Assembly (NCBI GenBank): GCA_002104985.1
Contig: MCGO01000001.1
Location: forward strand, 868,001-932,000
Length of the DNA: 64,000 bases
Reading direction: 5' to 3'
From: Rhizoclosmatium globosum
Lineage: Eukaryota > Chytridiomycota > Chytridiomycetes > Chytridiales > Chytriomycetaceae
Part shown: positions 42,788 through 54,705 of the stretch, in pieces
How the letters are laid out: every line of letters begins with the position of its first letter
Numbering within the stretch: the first letter of the stretch is position 1
Position numbers and translations under genes: made by a program
The notes under the pieces: model-generated
The model's input: the letters and a program-made list of their open reading frames with translations, nothing else
What the model was told of the DNA's origin: nothing
Databases searched by the model: none

Positions 42788-44368
42788 TCATAAAATCCTT
42801 CCAAATAAACTCAAAAACCAAACATCTTTAAAAAAAGGTACAATGCGCATGACAAGTTTATATGCATCTAAAACAAACAAATCCCCCTCAAAAGGAAAAA
42901 ACGACCAACCCAAGTCACCGTCTATCCAACTGCCCCTCAACGGCGCCAACACCACAGGCCTATTCACCCAACTCACATCTTTTCCTTTAAAGTAATCAAC
43001 AGCTTTTCGAGAACCGCCGAGACCTCCACATGGACATGTTTGCTCTGATGGAACTGGTGATGGGACGGATGGTTCGACTGTAGCGTTCGTGGGCACTTCT
43101 GATTGTGGACATTGACGCACGTGGAACTGTTCAGGTTGTTGCATGGGTTTCATTGGTGTCTGTTGTGGCTGTTGTGGCTGTGGTCGAGCATAGGGAGTAG
43201 GTGGCGACGGTTTTGTACGATTGGCTGTTTCAATAGACTCTGATGATTTCTGAGGTTTCGGCTTGATGGGTTTTTCTTTTGATTCGGACGAGGTTGGAAG
43301 GCCAGCTTCCGGAGAGAGTTTTTGTTGATTTGCTTTTTCAATGAATGGTTGGAACTCTGGGTAGTGCGATGGGGGTTTAAGGCGACCGCTCATTCCAGGG
43401 GTGAAGAGGTGTTCGACGTCGAGAGGGAAGAAGTAACTGATGACGCGGTATTTCAGACCGTCCTGTTCAGGAATCAGGTGGATTCAGTATTGATGGGACA
43501 CGTAGTTGTAAGAACTCACACTTCCGGTCAAGCCGATAGTACGTTTTGCGAGTCCATTTGGAATGAATCTGCAATTTGCACGGAGAGCCATGTTTGTGAA
43601 TCTGTGTGATATTAGAAATCACAAGCTCTCCACCCCATCACCAACAATTCACCATACCGATTCGACTGTTCCGTCGGAGATCCAACAAACGTATTTTTTG
43701 TTGCGCCTTCCACTTCTCTGTTGAGGGAAATGGAGATTAGAATCCTCGTGGCGTTCAACACTGGGAGATGTAAGCCGTATCACAACTGCTGCCTCAACAG
43801 AACAGCTGTCATTCCAACACAATGATATTGTACGGATCAGTCAATGTTACATTGCATCCCGCAGGTTCCTTCGTTCCGGTAGTGAAGTTGAGGGGGGCAT
43901 ACCTGTAAAGCAAGTACGGCCCCTGCGGTCGACTAGGACTCCATCTACGTCCATCCTGCATTCAAATAAACCAAATAAGCTCCCTATCCAAAACCGCCGA
44001 ATCAAAACGAGTCCACCACCGGTACGTACCCTCCATCTGACCATCTGAGAGTACTGATTGTTCTCCGCAAAGACCACCACGGTTCCACTCTCAATCACAG
44101 GCGATGCCGTCATTGTCGGGCCGGCATTCAGGATTGGCATGAGGCCAGAGAGGGCTGCTTCGAGAACCAGCTGGCCTTCAAAGGGAGACTCGACAAACAG
44201 ATTCGAGAGATAAGGCGGCGGCGGTCTCTGGCGGGTGGTTACTTGAGCTGGAACGAGTTGTTCGTGCGGGCGATCCCGGGATTGAATCGCGGCTGTCTGG
44301 GCTTCCGCTGCCGAAATCAATGCATCGAATCCAGAGTGGCGGTGCTGCTCCGAGGGTCCCGCGTGCAT
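42788..44368 (-). CDS. WOPR transcription factor 3
   Basis: ATG 44368 (MHAGPSEQHRHSGFDAL). First half, somewhat divergent: LFVESPFEGQLVLEAALSGL, IESGTVVVFAENNQYSQMVR; intron; DGRRWSPSRPQGPYLLYR. Second half: REVEGATKNTFVG, MALRANCRFIPNGLAKRTIG, intron, DGLKYRVISYFFPLDVEHLF. A Pro/Gln/Lys-rich linker follows. Tail: CPCGGLGGSRKAVDYFKGKD, SWVNRPVVLAPLR. The frame continues about 35 residues past the usual end to 42788; one lost base in the G-run near 42942 would place a stop just after APLR. Same exon pattern as gene 2. Confidence 0.8.
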
Positions 44369-44593
44369 TGTTTGGGTTCGGTGGTGTTTGAAACAAGGTT
44401 GCACTTCTTTGTCACCTTGATTTTTGGTTGGTGGTGGAGGAAGAAAAAGAGAAGCGACTCTGAAAATTTGAGGTGTGTGTGTGTGCCTCAACCCTGATTT
44501 TGTTGTGATTTGGCATTAAAACGGTGGAGGTAAATATGTATCATCTCTATTGCACTGATATAAACATAACCCAATAATGCTGCTACAACCCAT

Positions 44594-44770
44594 TCAGGCA
44601 CGGTGATAATTCCAAAGTGGCGGTAACGAACAAGGCCGCTTCCACCAATCCGGTTCACTGTGAACATAATAATAAGGGTGCATTCCACCTAGTCCACCAC
44701 AACTGCAAACATTCCCTTTCTGATACGCCATCTCCTGCGAGTAATTATACCGCATATCCACTTGTTGCTG

Positions 44771-44814
<44 letters not shown>

Positions 44815-46100
44815 AATACTCTTGTTGCTTCTGTTGCACTATTTGTTGCGGTGATAGCCGTTGCCGATGCTGTTGAAACTGAAACGGTTGTGATTGTAGT
44901 TGTTCTTGCTGAAATTGCATCCCATGAGAATACTGCCCCTTCATAGGACTTACTCCCCCCTGCCCCCCACTTCCTGCTCGTTGCGGAGACTCTCCACCGC
45001 TCCAATCCCCGCTCCCTCTTCCTTCCACACTAACCCGTCCTTTTAACTCCTCGAAAAACTCATTCCGACTTGGAATAACTAGACCCGCTCCACTTCCGTA
45101 TCCTCCACCATCACTACGATAATATCCCTCCACATGCACAGGATAAAAGTAATTGATGACGCGGTACCGGTTCCCATCACTTCCATACAACGTAATCGTT
45201 CGTTTTGCGAGGCCATTTGGGATCAGGCGTGTGTTTGGGCGGAGAGATGTTGTGAGGAATAAAGAGGATATTTCTGGTTGTGGTGGTTCCGATAGTAACG
45301 GTAAAGCAGATGATTCGACTTCTCGGTATAGAAGGAACGGGCCGCACATTTTGGAGGATGACCAGGAGGCGCCGTCTATTGGTTTTTGTTGTGTTTTTTT
45401 TTAAATAAATAGGTTTAGATCCATTTGAGATTCAGGAGATGCAAGAGATTTTAGGATGGAAGAGTTTCGCCAGACACAATAAAACCAATTTAAAAAACGC
45501 AGCTCCATATCTTTCGTGCTTTCCCTTTTCGGTCCGTTTAACTTCGTCAGGCAGATTGAACCCAGCACTCAAAGCACCCGCTTTGCTGATGAAGCACTGA
45601 ATACTACGGCCATCACTCAACACTTCCCACAACTACATTCACCTCTCTCAAATAAAAAAAAATAATAATAAAAGATGATATTCACCTCTCCACCGCATCC
45701 TCTGCATCTGCGAACTATTCTCCGCAAACACAATACAACTCCCGCTCCGAATCTTCATGCTGCTAACGCCAATCGGCAAGTCATACAGCGCCTGCAGTTT
45801 CCCCGCGATAGTCGCTTCAACAAGGAGTTGGGCGTCGACTCTGTCTTTGACGAACCTGTTAAAGCAGGGTGGGGTTACTTGGATGATGACTCAAACAGGG
45901 AAGGTTTCTATGTTTTACCCGTAGAAGGTTTCAATGTAGTCTTGGATGTGTGGAGGCCGGTAGCTTGGTGAGTGGCTAAAATTGATTATGAGGGAATGAG
46001 GGTGGTTAGAATTCCGGTGTGTGTCAGGGGTGGGAGACAGGTTAAGCGGGTAAGACACATCCAAACAACCGCTGGATCCATGTGCGGCGTAGTGAGAAGT
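44594..46100 (-). CDS. WOPR transcription factor 4, polyglutamine linker
   Basis: Exon with DYIETFYG, then an intron (about 45930-45860) before RFVKDRVDAQLLVEATIAGK and IRSGSCIVFAENSSQMQRMR; intron; DGASWSSSKMCGPFLLYREV; SLRPNTRLIPNGLAKRTITL and YGSDGNRYRVINYFYPVHVE. The linker contains a run of about seventeen Gln (44764-44815). Tail: CSCGGLGGMHPYYYVHSEPD, WWKRPCSLPPLW. The 5' end is uncertain: the DYIETFYG exon is open to about 46120 without a clear ATG, so a further 5' intron is likely. Last leftward member; its promoter faces the P450 gene's 3' end. Confidence 0.8.
44760..44815. repeat. CTG/CAG trinucleotide run
   Basis: 'ttgctgttgttgttgctgctg' and following CTG repeats; on the coding (minus) strand CAG/CAA, giving polyglutamine in WOPR factor 4. 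Prone to length change. Confidence 0.9.
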
Positions 46101-46631
46101 TTCGAGTTGGAAGATCTTACGTGGTCATGGGCTGAGTTCGATGGCTTCGTTTTGATGGGAAGAAAGAGGGAGGCAGGGAAGGCCAGCCCCCCTGTATTTT
46201 TTCTTGTTCTTGTTGGAGATGGAGATGAATGTTAGATTCTCTCGGTTAAAAAACTTGTGTAACTGGCTATCGATATCAACAATGTGCCGCTTGCTTGCAT
46301 CTTTCCTTCTCGAAACATGAAGCATGAATACGATAAAACATGTCCGTAGCAATTCCGACAACCTGCTTGGATGCTTTCATTATGCAAGCATCAGTTGCGG
46401 CGGTGTTAAGTGTTGATTTCGGTTCAGGGTTTCTATTGTTACACCAAGGTTCGGAGGAGGCTTTTGCCGATCACAAAAAAAGGAATTTTCTTATCTGTAC
46501 AGAACACAGCCACGTTTCCCAGAGCAAGCAACGCAAACGAAATAAGTAAAGCGAGAAACATCACATCAGATGAACCGAGAAAGAACAAAAGAAAGAAAAA
46601 CAAAACCCAACAACGAAATAAGACCCTGAAA
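46101..46631. other. intergenic between WOPR 4 and the P450
   Basis: 530 bases; may contain a 5' exon or untranslated part of WOPR gene 4 and the 3' part of the P450 gene. No domain found in the frames at 46125-46361 or 46410-46630. Confidence 0.4.
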
Positions 46632-48791
46632 TCACTTTCTCTTCTTGATCAACACAGGGCAACCCTCCAAATGCCTCAAGACACCACCCTGTTCACTTCC
46701 AAACTCCTCCATCCCCTTCACAACAGCACCAACATCAACACCTTCACGCCCTTTCCCAGCAACAACCTCATACCGCCTCACAATCTCCGCAACACACACC
46801 TTAACAACATCAAGCGCAATCTGCTGCCCAGGACACGCAAACGGACCCGCACTAAACGGATAATACGTAGTCTCAAACACCGGCGCCGAAAGCTTCAACG
46901 CATCCTTCACACGGTGAGACGTCTCCGCCGGAGTCTCAGCCGTCGTCGGCGTGTACTTGCGCCCATTGAACCTCTCTGGCTGGAACGCAGACGCACCTTC
47001 GCCGAACGCGGTTGTGTTTCGGAGGGTGGAGAGGAGGTCAACGACAATGTGGGTTGACTTTGGGAGCATCCATTGTCCGGGGAGGCGGTATGCGTTTTCG
47101 GGGGAGACGCGGTTGTAGGTTGTGACGAAGGGGGGCAGGAGGCGGAGGGTTTCGAGGGTGAAGGATGTGAGGGATGGGAGCGATTGCACGTGGGTTTTTG
47201 TGATTTGCTTTGCGGTGACTTTTGAGAGTTCTTGGTAGATTTGTTTTTGGTGGGTTGGGGAGTGGGCGAGGAGGTAGAGGATGTGTGGGGTGAGGGAGTA
47301 GAGTGGGGATTGGGCGGCGGTTTGGACGCTGTATTGAGTTGAGTTGTTCAGTAAGGTGTGAGATTCCTATGAATGACAAAGGTACATACGCTTCCAATTG
47401 CTCAAACAAGTCTTCCCATTCGGCATCACTCAAGTCGGTCTGTCCTTCTGGAAGGGCTGCCAACTTTGCATCCAACAGCTTTCCAGCAAGACCACCACGC
47501 TTCTTTCCAGACTCGCGGAACTCCTTGGCCATGGTTCCGTACTCAAAGTTGATGATGTTTCTAGCCTTTGTCTTTCCGTTGCGGCGGACCAAGTAGTCGC
47601 GGGATCCAGGGAGCATCAAGTATTCACTGTACTGCACGTAGTTGCGGATAATGTCAAAGTACCAAGCGATACCTAGTGTTTTGATGTTAGTGTGTGATTC
47701 AGGGAGGTTGTAATGGATGTATAGTGCTCTAAAGCTATGCAGCTTCGACTGAGGGTAACGAGCTCCATTCGAAGCCTCGCTTCGTGAAGTTCGTTCGCTA
47801 ACGCTCACAACTATCTTTTTTTGCTCGCTTCGCTCGCTATTCATCCTTTTTTTCCAGCACCTCAAACTCTCCCGTTCGCCATTATTTCGCTCGTTCCTCG
47901 CTCAGTCATGACCTCACTCGTTACAATGACATACCAGTTGGCAAGACAAAAGTCAAGTTAGCAAGACATCTTCTAGCCTCAACAACCTTCTCTCTCCTCT
48001 CAATTTCCTCCTTTGCATTAGCAACAGTTCCGGTAGCATCAAGACCAAGAACCCAAAGGGAAATGACATCGACCCACAACTCTTCAAAGACGGGACACAA
48101 GTCGAGAGTGTCCTTTTGAGCAATAGCTTCATTGAATTCAGGGAAGGTCTCTGATGCAAGACGGGCATGGAGGTGGTCAATAAGAGAAGCCGTGAGGGAA
48201 GGGTCTTGGAAGATTGAAACGAGAAGAGAGTGTTGTTTTGCGTGAGTTTCACCGTTTGTAGCCATGACACCTTTTGCAGTGTGGTTCACGACAACCCTAT
48301 TCAGTTTTCACCACCACCACACAATCAGTATTTCCCGCATCTTTCATGCTACAATAAAAGCAACACACACCTGTTCGCAATAAACTTGTCAGACAGAACG
48401 ACATTGACAGTGTTTGGATCTGAGGCGACGACGAGCGGGGCGGCAAAGAGCCACTTGACATGGTACGTTCCGAGCGAGGCGGCCTCCTTCAAAAGAACCG
48501 AGGGCGAAACAAGAGCGCGGCGGGTCAGCGCGGCCAAAGTGACTTGTTGCGCGGGCGCGGGTGTTTTCTTGTCGTCTTTGACACAAACGATCGAATCAGC
48601 CTTGGTTTTAGTTGTTTTAGTTGGTTAAGAGAAGGTATAGAAGGTACACGAAGGTACAAGAAGCTTACCTGTCCTGCGATCAACTGCTTCCACCAAATAA
48701 ACAGTACAATTCCTCCCATCAACACTAACGCCAAAAGATTCGTCTTGACGTACGTGACGCCCTTGGTCACAAGCGATGCTATGTCAAACAT
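46632..48791 (-). CDS. cytochrome P450
   Basis: ATG 48791 (MFDIASLVTKGVTYVKTNLL) opens a membrane anchor ending WWKQLIAGQ. Introns: 48608-48668, near 48300-48370, a long one at 47676-47930, and near 47340-47395. K-helix ETLRLLPPF (E-x-x-R), PERF box FQPERFNG and heme loop FSAGPFACPGQQIAL (F-x-x-G-x-x-x-C-x-G) are all present. The I-helix reads EAAVQTAAQSPLYSL, lacking the usual acid-Thr pair (A-G-x-D/E-T), so oxygen activation may differ or the enzyme may use peroxide or isomerise. ER-bound mono-oxygenase fold, substrate unknown. It is the only non-WOPR gene recognised between 37.4 and 64 kb. Confidence 0.85.
47676..47930 (-). repeat. long repeat-rich intron of the P450 gene
   Basis: About 250 bases with runs such as 'cgaagcctcgcttcgtgaag' and 'ctcgcttcgctcgctattc', partly palindromic. 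Splice joins are in phase (CCAACTG|GTATGT and CACTAG|GTATCGC). Similar in style to the ABC gene intron at 27 kb. Confidence 0.5.
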
Positions 48792-50171
48792 GGTTGTCAA
48801 AGTGGTTGTGTTGTTTGGTTGTGAGGGAGAGGTGGCGTTTTTCTCTGGAAAAAGTTGCGCGAGAACTCGGATCGATGAAAGAGGGAAACTGAGAGAGAGC
48901 CACCCAATTACGGCTCTGATTGTTATCACAGAGGAAAAATTTAGATGGTGGCGTCACATTGAACATCAGAGAAAGAAGGAAGCAGAAAAGGAGACGTGGA
49001 ACTTGGTCTGGTGCACGGTTGGATGCCTGGAGTATCTGTGCCATAAGTGGATCAATGGAATACCGGAATCTGCCAGTGAACTCTCTTCAACAGTGATCTG
49101 GAGGCTGTCTGAGGTGGCGTCAATTAACGGCCGTCGGCCGTCAGATGCTGCTAGGCGGTCCCCGCTTTCCTCGACCTTGCTCAGCTTAATACCGACCTGA
49201 CAAACCCCATGCCATAATGCCAAAGATCTTCAAATACCGCTTCGATCGCTGTCTGTTTCTCGTTCAACACTCTTTCCATAGCAGAACCCCTAACAGCTTC
49301 ATTTTGCATTTGAACGGGGTGCGAAATAACTCGAGTGATCTCTTTCTATCTCTGGGGGCAGTTATATAGCTCGTGAATGAATGCATATGGGAGGGTTGGC
49401 GCGATGAACAGGCAACGCACTAAAGTTGTTCACCGACTCAAATACTTATCTACTCCAATGCCTGCTCGTTGGAAGCGTTTCGTGAATTAGCAATTCTCAA
49501 GAAACCGCAAATCAATAATGTGGCAGCCTTGCCACTCGTATGCTCCAACATGTTCTAATTCAGGAACAGAACCTTAAGAACAGCTTTCCTTGTCGAAATT
49601 TGGCATCATTCGATACGGTTATCTATTGTCACCGGAAATATACTCAGGTTCCTATGTTGAAATGAAACGTTCCTCAATGGAAACGTGATAGATCGGTGTT
49701 GTACAGACAACTCTTTTGTAATCGGCGATATCAGAGCTCGTATAAACTCACATAATACTGGGCACTTATCAATATCCGTTTTCCGTTCCATGAGTTATAA
49801 TCGTGAATTTGCCTGGACTTTTTCGATTTGGAATACCTAAGATGCCATTCTGTTGCGTTGAATTCACTTTGTCGATTCTCTGGTGTGATTTATCCGATGA
49901 ACATATGAGTGTGGTTAGCAGAGAAAACTTGAAAAGGAGAGGATAATCCCGTGGAGAGAGGTATCGACACTCGGCTGATTGTATAGCAAAGTATGACCAA
50001 GAATGAATGCATATTCTTGTTTGTCCATGTGCATCCGAAAAAGGAGGGGTTGTTCGTTGACGGGGTGAAATCGTCGGGGTTAAACGGAACGCAAAGAAAA
50101 ATTGTCTCTTTCGTCACCACCAACTCAAAAGGTCGATATCACCACTTCTTGACCTTCACCAGCCTAGTCCA
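48792..50171. other. divergent spacer between P450 and WOPR 5
   Basis: 1.4 kb, the largest gap in the array and the point where transcription direction switches. Frames at 48860-49200 on both strands show no domain. It should hold the P450 and WOPR 5 promoters. No clear repeat or operator seen. Confidence 0.4.
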
Positions 50172-51469
50172 ATGATCTTTGACAGCATCTCAATCCCATC
50201 TGAGATGCCTGTTGCTACAGCAGCTCAGCAACTACCTCAAATGCTGCTACCACCACAGCTACAACTGCCACTGCTGCCCCTGCAGCCTCACGCAGGTTCA
50301 CTGAAACTTGGAAGGGATTCATCCAAGAGCCGCTCGATGCCCAACTTGTCATTGAAGGCTGCGTATCTGGGCTCCTCCAACCACTCAACATCATTCCAAT
50401 GTCCCTTTCAGACCTGACAATCCGCTCAGGAACCGTGCTTGTCTTTGCAGAGAACTCAGCAATGGGCCAGATGGTTCGATGGCGAGATGGATGCAGGTGG
50501 TCGGCATCTAGGCTTCAAGGCCCCTTCCTCCTCTATCGGTGAGTAGGGTTCTTAATTATCTAAAGATTCTTGATGACTTAATAATGGTATATCAGCGAGG
50601 TTGAAGCGTCATCAAATACAAGCTCTTCGGAACCAGAACGGGATGTTCGCTTTGTGAATACGGTTGTGCGTGGGAAGACCAAGTTTGTTGCGAATGGAAT
50701 GGCGAAGCGAACGTTGACTTTGACGGGATCGGATGGAAACAGATACCGTGTCATTTCGTACTTTTATCCAGCGGATGTGGCGCATTTGTATGGAGACCCT
50801 GTTGTGACGGTGTCGGAAAAAGTGCAGATGTTGTCGACTCCTTCTCGAATGCCAGAATTTGCTCGATTTGTGGGGAAGACGGGTCCATTGCCTAGCTTTA
50901 CTATGCCGGATTTATCGTACCAGGCTCTCAGACGGCCTGCTGCTTCGTCGTCATCGTCTTTATTGGCATCAAGGCAAACTGAGTCACCACGGAATCAATT
51001 CATCCCAACACAACAACAACCCCAACAGCAACCCCAACAAATTCAACAGCGTCCATTCGACTCTCACCCTCACCACCAACAACACCAACACCAGCACCAC
51101 AGCCATCTTCAACACCAAAAGCCAACGCCGTACCCATCCCCCGCCCAACCATCCTACACAACCAAACAGAAACTCCCCATCACAGAAACCCCAACCCCAG
51201 ACGGAAACTTCTTCGCAACCCACCCAATCTTCAACATCCACAACCACCCTTCAGCCGCACCAGCCTCCTGCCCTCCATCCACCACTACCACATCATCAAC
51301 CTCCCATTCCTCCTCCGAACACTGCTGCGGATGTGGAGGCCTTGGAATCCGGAAAGCGACAGACTATTTCAGGAACGATCCGTTTTGGACAGAGTTTCCT
51401 GTACGCTTGCGCCGTTGCGGAATATGAAGAAGAGGGGTAGTGAGTGTGATGAGGGCGAGGAAGCGTGAT
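50172..51469 (+). CDS. WOPR transcription factor 5
   Basis: ATG 50172 (MIFDSISIPSEMPVATAAQQ). One base seems lost near 50235 (CC for CCC); the next frame then runs through an Ala/Thr stretch into FTETWKGFIQEPLDAQLVIE, LTIRSGTVLVFAENSAMGQM, RWRDGCRWSASRLQGPFLLY. An intron at about 50539-50596 precedes EVEASSN, VRGKTKFVANGMAKRTLTLT, GSDGNRYRVISYFYPADVAH. The linker is Gln/His/Pro-rich. Tail: CCGCGGLGIRKATDYFRNDP, FWTEFPVRL; adding a G at 51401 continues into APLRNMKKRG and a stop at 51467-51469. Here the W-S-A-S block has no intron, unlike genes 1-4. Confidence 0.82.
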
Positions 51470-51998
51470 GTTATCTGAAGTAGGGAGAACTCTTGAGAAG
51501 AGGGGGACGTTTTTTTTGTATACAATTTAGTACAGTGTTTTTTTTCTTTATGTCTTGTTTTTGCGGACATTGCTGGGGTATGTTATAAAGTTTTGATATC
51601 TTGCATTGATTTGAAAAGGTTCTGTGGGTGTTCGATGGAATTGTACAAAGCACACGTAATATGCGAATAGTACCTGATTTTGTTCATCTTCCTGTGTTTT
51701 TGGCAGTTGAGTTGGGGTGATGTCGTGATTTTGGAGGGACTGGTTTCTTGAACGCCGGCTGAGTCATTCTGCGATTCCCAGTATCATACGTGTAATAATG
51801 AAGTATTACAATGCAAGTACAGCTCTTAGGCAGGACGGATGCGCTCAAAACCAAGTCCAAAATTTTCGTTTAAGAAGAACAGGATCTCCAGTTTTTTGAG
51901 GTTGACAAAACTGACTCGGAAAGGGCTCATTCTCGGAACACAACCATCTTTTCTCTTCCGCAACTGTCTCCTTCAGAACTACAATTAGTACCACGTTC
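51470..51998. other. intergenic, no gene seen
   Basis: 530 bases; T-rich near 51510-51560 and a possible poly(A) region of WOPR 5, then the promoter of WOPR 6. No domain in any frame. Confidence 0.4.
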
Positions 51999-53227
51999 AT
52001 GGATCCACTCGCCGAGCTATCCCTTCTCGCATCGCATCTCCTTGACAAGGACGACCAAGTCCGAGGGGTCCGGCCCACCTACCCCCATATACCCACCCAC
52101 TCACACCACCAATCATGTTCTATTGTACCACAATCAGACACCCACCTGCTCCTAGTCACCTGCAAAACCCCAGTCCTCGGATCTCATTCAATCACCTCCA
52201 ACCTCCTACTTTTACCGGATACGTCAAGTCGCCTCTGGATGCAGCTCTACTAGTCGAAGCCGTTGTAACACGGACACTTCCGCTCGTCCGGATCACTGAA
52301 CACATGTCGTGTATTGCGTTGGACAGCGGGACTGTCTGCGTCATGAGGCGGGATGAAGGGGAAGCGTGTTTAGGAATTATGGAGAAGGTATGTAGCTTTT
52401 GAATTCAGGTTCCCACTCTTACGTTGTTGAGAGTATGTGGGAGTTCAAATGAAAACTTGGTTGGCTGATTAAACGAGTTTTTTTTCAGAATGGATGCAGT
52501 CGATGGTCTTTTGGAATTAAGCAAGGACTGTTTATGTTATATCGTGAAGTGGAACCGGCTTCGTCAGCGTTGAAATGGAGTGGTGATGAGAATGAGGGTT
52601 TGCCACGACTAATTCCTGATGGTCTCTGCAAAAAGGCAATACCGATAATAGGAAGTGACGGAATTGAATATTTGGTCGTGGGATACTATAAAGCAAGGGA
52701 TGTGGTAAGTCCGCTGCTCTTTGCTTTTAGAACTCATTGGATCCCAACATCCTCCATCTCAACCGGGTCCTTATTTTATTCTTCCAGGTCCATTTCTACA
52801 CTAGACCACCGTATCCCGTGTCGATAGATTCAGCTCAAAATACCCTAATCTCACGTCCGAGTCCACAGCGTGTCGACGCTTTATTAATTCCCTCAGAAAC
52901 GTCATTCTTGCACACTTAATGTCAAGAGTGGATCCAAGTTTAATTCCAGTCGCTCACTCATACATTCCTCCGCTGAAACCCCATTCACACTTCCCACTAT
53001 TTACGGATTTAACTGTATCGGGGTGTACATGTCCAGAATCCTTAAAAGAGACACGGTTATCTGATGGTGATTTGGGAACTGGAAACTCATCAAGGATAGA
53101 AATAGCGAAACTTGTGTGGACCGAATGCCTTATACATAATGATAGTTGGATCCAGAACGGCTGTATGATGATGAGGATGAAGAGAAAGAGGCTGAAATGG
53201 GTTGAATTACTCATAGTAGTTTGCTGA
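51999..53227 (+). CDS. divergent WOPR-like factor 6
   Basis: ATG 51999 (MDPLAELSLLASHLLDKDDQ). First half shortened: TFTGYVKSPLDAALLVEAVV, LDSGTVCVMRRDEG; intron (52389-52488); CSRWSFGIKQGLFMLYREVE. Second half: PRLIPDGLCKKAIPIIGSDG, IEYLVVGYYKARDVV; intron; HFYTRPPYPV. Here the usual W-x-D-G-x-x-W-S-x-S-R is W-S-F-G-I, and K-R-T is K-K-A. The usual C-terminal W...APL tail is absent, although CTCPESLKETR keeps a C-x-C. One base is missing near 52915. Twin of gene 7. Confidence 0.7.
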
Positions 53228-53462
53228 ATAATAGTAAAACTAATACACTTAATGAATACAATCCTTTGTGAAAGTAATCCGACTTACCGGAAGTACGGAA
53301 CGGATCAAATAAACACATCCGCAACGTCACGTTTTTCCACGGAGCATTTGGAAGTCAGCGACCTCAATCTCCTTTCTTTTCCAAAAAGGCTCATCCCCGG
53401 AGCACAACCACCATCCGGAACAAATCTTCAGCTTATCTCTATCCGAGAAATATCTAATTACG

Positions 53463-54705
53463 ATGGACCCTCTTTCACAACTGTCCCTTCTCGCTACTCA
53501 GCTGCTCAAAGAAGAACCTCCGATAACTGTCTCCTCCGCCTCTCATGCGCCGCCTCAACCACACCCACCACACATACCTCCCCCTCCACACCAGCGACAC
53601 ACTACCATCAGAACCATCCACAATCCATGCAAAGACCATCTGATCCTGGTCACCTGCAAATCTGTGTGTAAGGGCATCTCATTTGAACATGCCCAACGAC
53701 CCACCTTCATCGGATACCTCAAAACGCCACTGGATGCAGCGCTACTAGTCGAAGCAGTTGTCTCAGGCACACTTCCGCTGGTCCGGATCACTGAGACAAC
53801 GTCGCACTTGCTTTTACAAAGCGGAACAATATGTGTAATGAAAAAGGAACATGGCGATATGGTGTTGAACGGCTGTAATAAGGTTCGTTAGTCTTCTCGG
53901 TTCCGGATTGGTTTTGCCTCTCCGGAGAAATACAAAGTGGTCCCGTTTCAATGAAGTGACTTGTGATTCTTATTACTTTTAACAGCAGGGCTCTCGATGG
54001 TCTTTCGGAATTGAACAAGGTCTGTTTACGATATTCCGCGAGGTGGAGCCGTTGGCGAAAGTCCAAGAACGTTGTGGAATTGGAAATAAGGAGGATGAGG
54101 GCAAACCAAGACTCGTGACTGATGGTCTCTGCAAGAAATCTATCTCTATAACCGGTAGCGACGGAATCGAATATTTGGTTATTGGCTATTATTACGCAAA
54201 GCATGTGGTGAGTTGAAGTCTTCGTGATATCTACCCAAGATCAGCCTATCTAATTATGTTAACTTCCCGTAATGTCCTAACCACTATTAAAAAATAGGTT
54301 CATTTTTACACGCGACCACCATTCCCTGTTCCTGGAGCACCACCACCGAAGGCGCCACTGAATTCCCTTATTATACCCTCCGAAACGACCCAGTTCAATC
54401 ACCTTCTACCTCGTATTCATCCGTCTTTAAATCCACCTCGTCCAACCGATATACCGCTCTTTCAAGCATATTGTCCTATATTCCGAGGCATTGAAAACGC
54501 AGAGTGCACCTGCCCCCCATCTCTGAAGCCTCTTCGGTTTCGCCATCAACAGGCAGCGGATGCCTCCGTGAAAAAGATGATTGGCAACACGCCGGACTCA
54601 TCTCCAGAGCGTAAACGAAGAGGAAGTTTCAAGTTGTGTTGGGGAGAAGAAGGTGGCGACGATGATGATGAGGACTTGGACAATAAGGAATCAGTGATGG
54701 GTTGA
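53463..54705 (+). CDS. divergent WOPR-like factor 7
   Basis: ATG 53463 (MDPLSQLSLLATQLLKEEPP). Same exon plan as gene 6: RPTFIGYLKTPLDAALLVEA, LQSGTICVMKKEHGDM; intron (about 53886-53986); GSRWSFGIEQGLFTIFREVE; PRLVTDGLCKKSISITGSDG, IEYLVIGYYYAKHVV; intron (54209-54298); HFYTRPPFPVPGAPPPK. The C-terminus is acidic (EEGGDDDDEDL) after CTCPPSLKPLR and lacks the W...APL tail. The proline-rich N-terminus is longer than in gene 6. No frame slips seen, so this subtype is maintained rather than decaying. Confidence 0.75.

Noticed and set aside
44617..45005. Alanine-rich frames opposite the polyglutamine of WOPR 4
   Set aside because: Reading CAG/CTG repeats in other frames gives poly-Ala or poly-Leu; the Gln frame carries the WOPR and tail motifs.
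48460..49200. 246-residue rightward frame opposite the P450 5' end
   Set aside because: Overlaps the P450 coding exons on the other strand and shows no domain.
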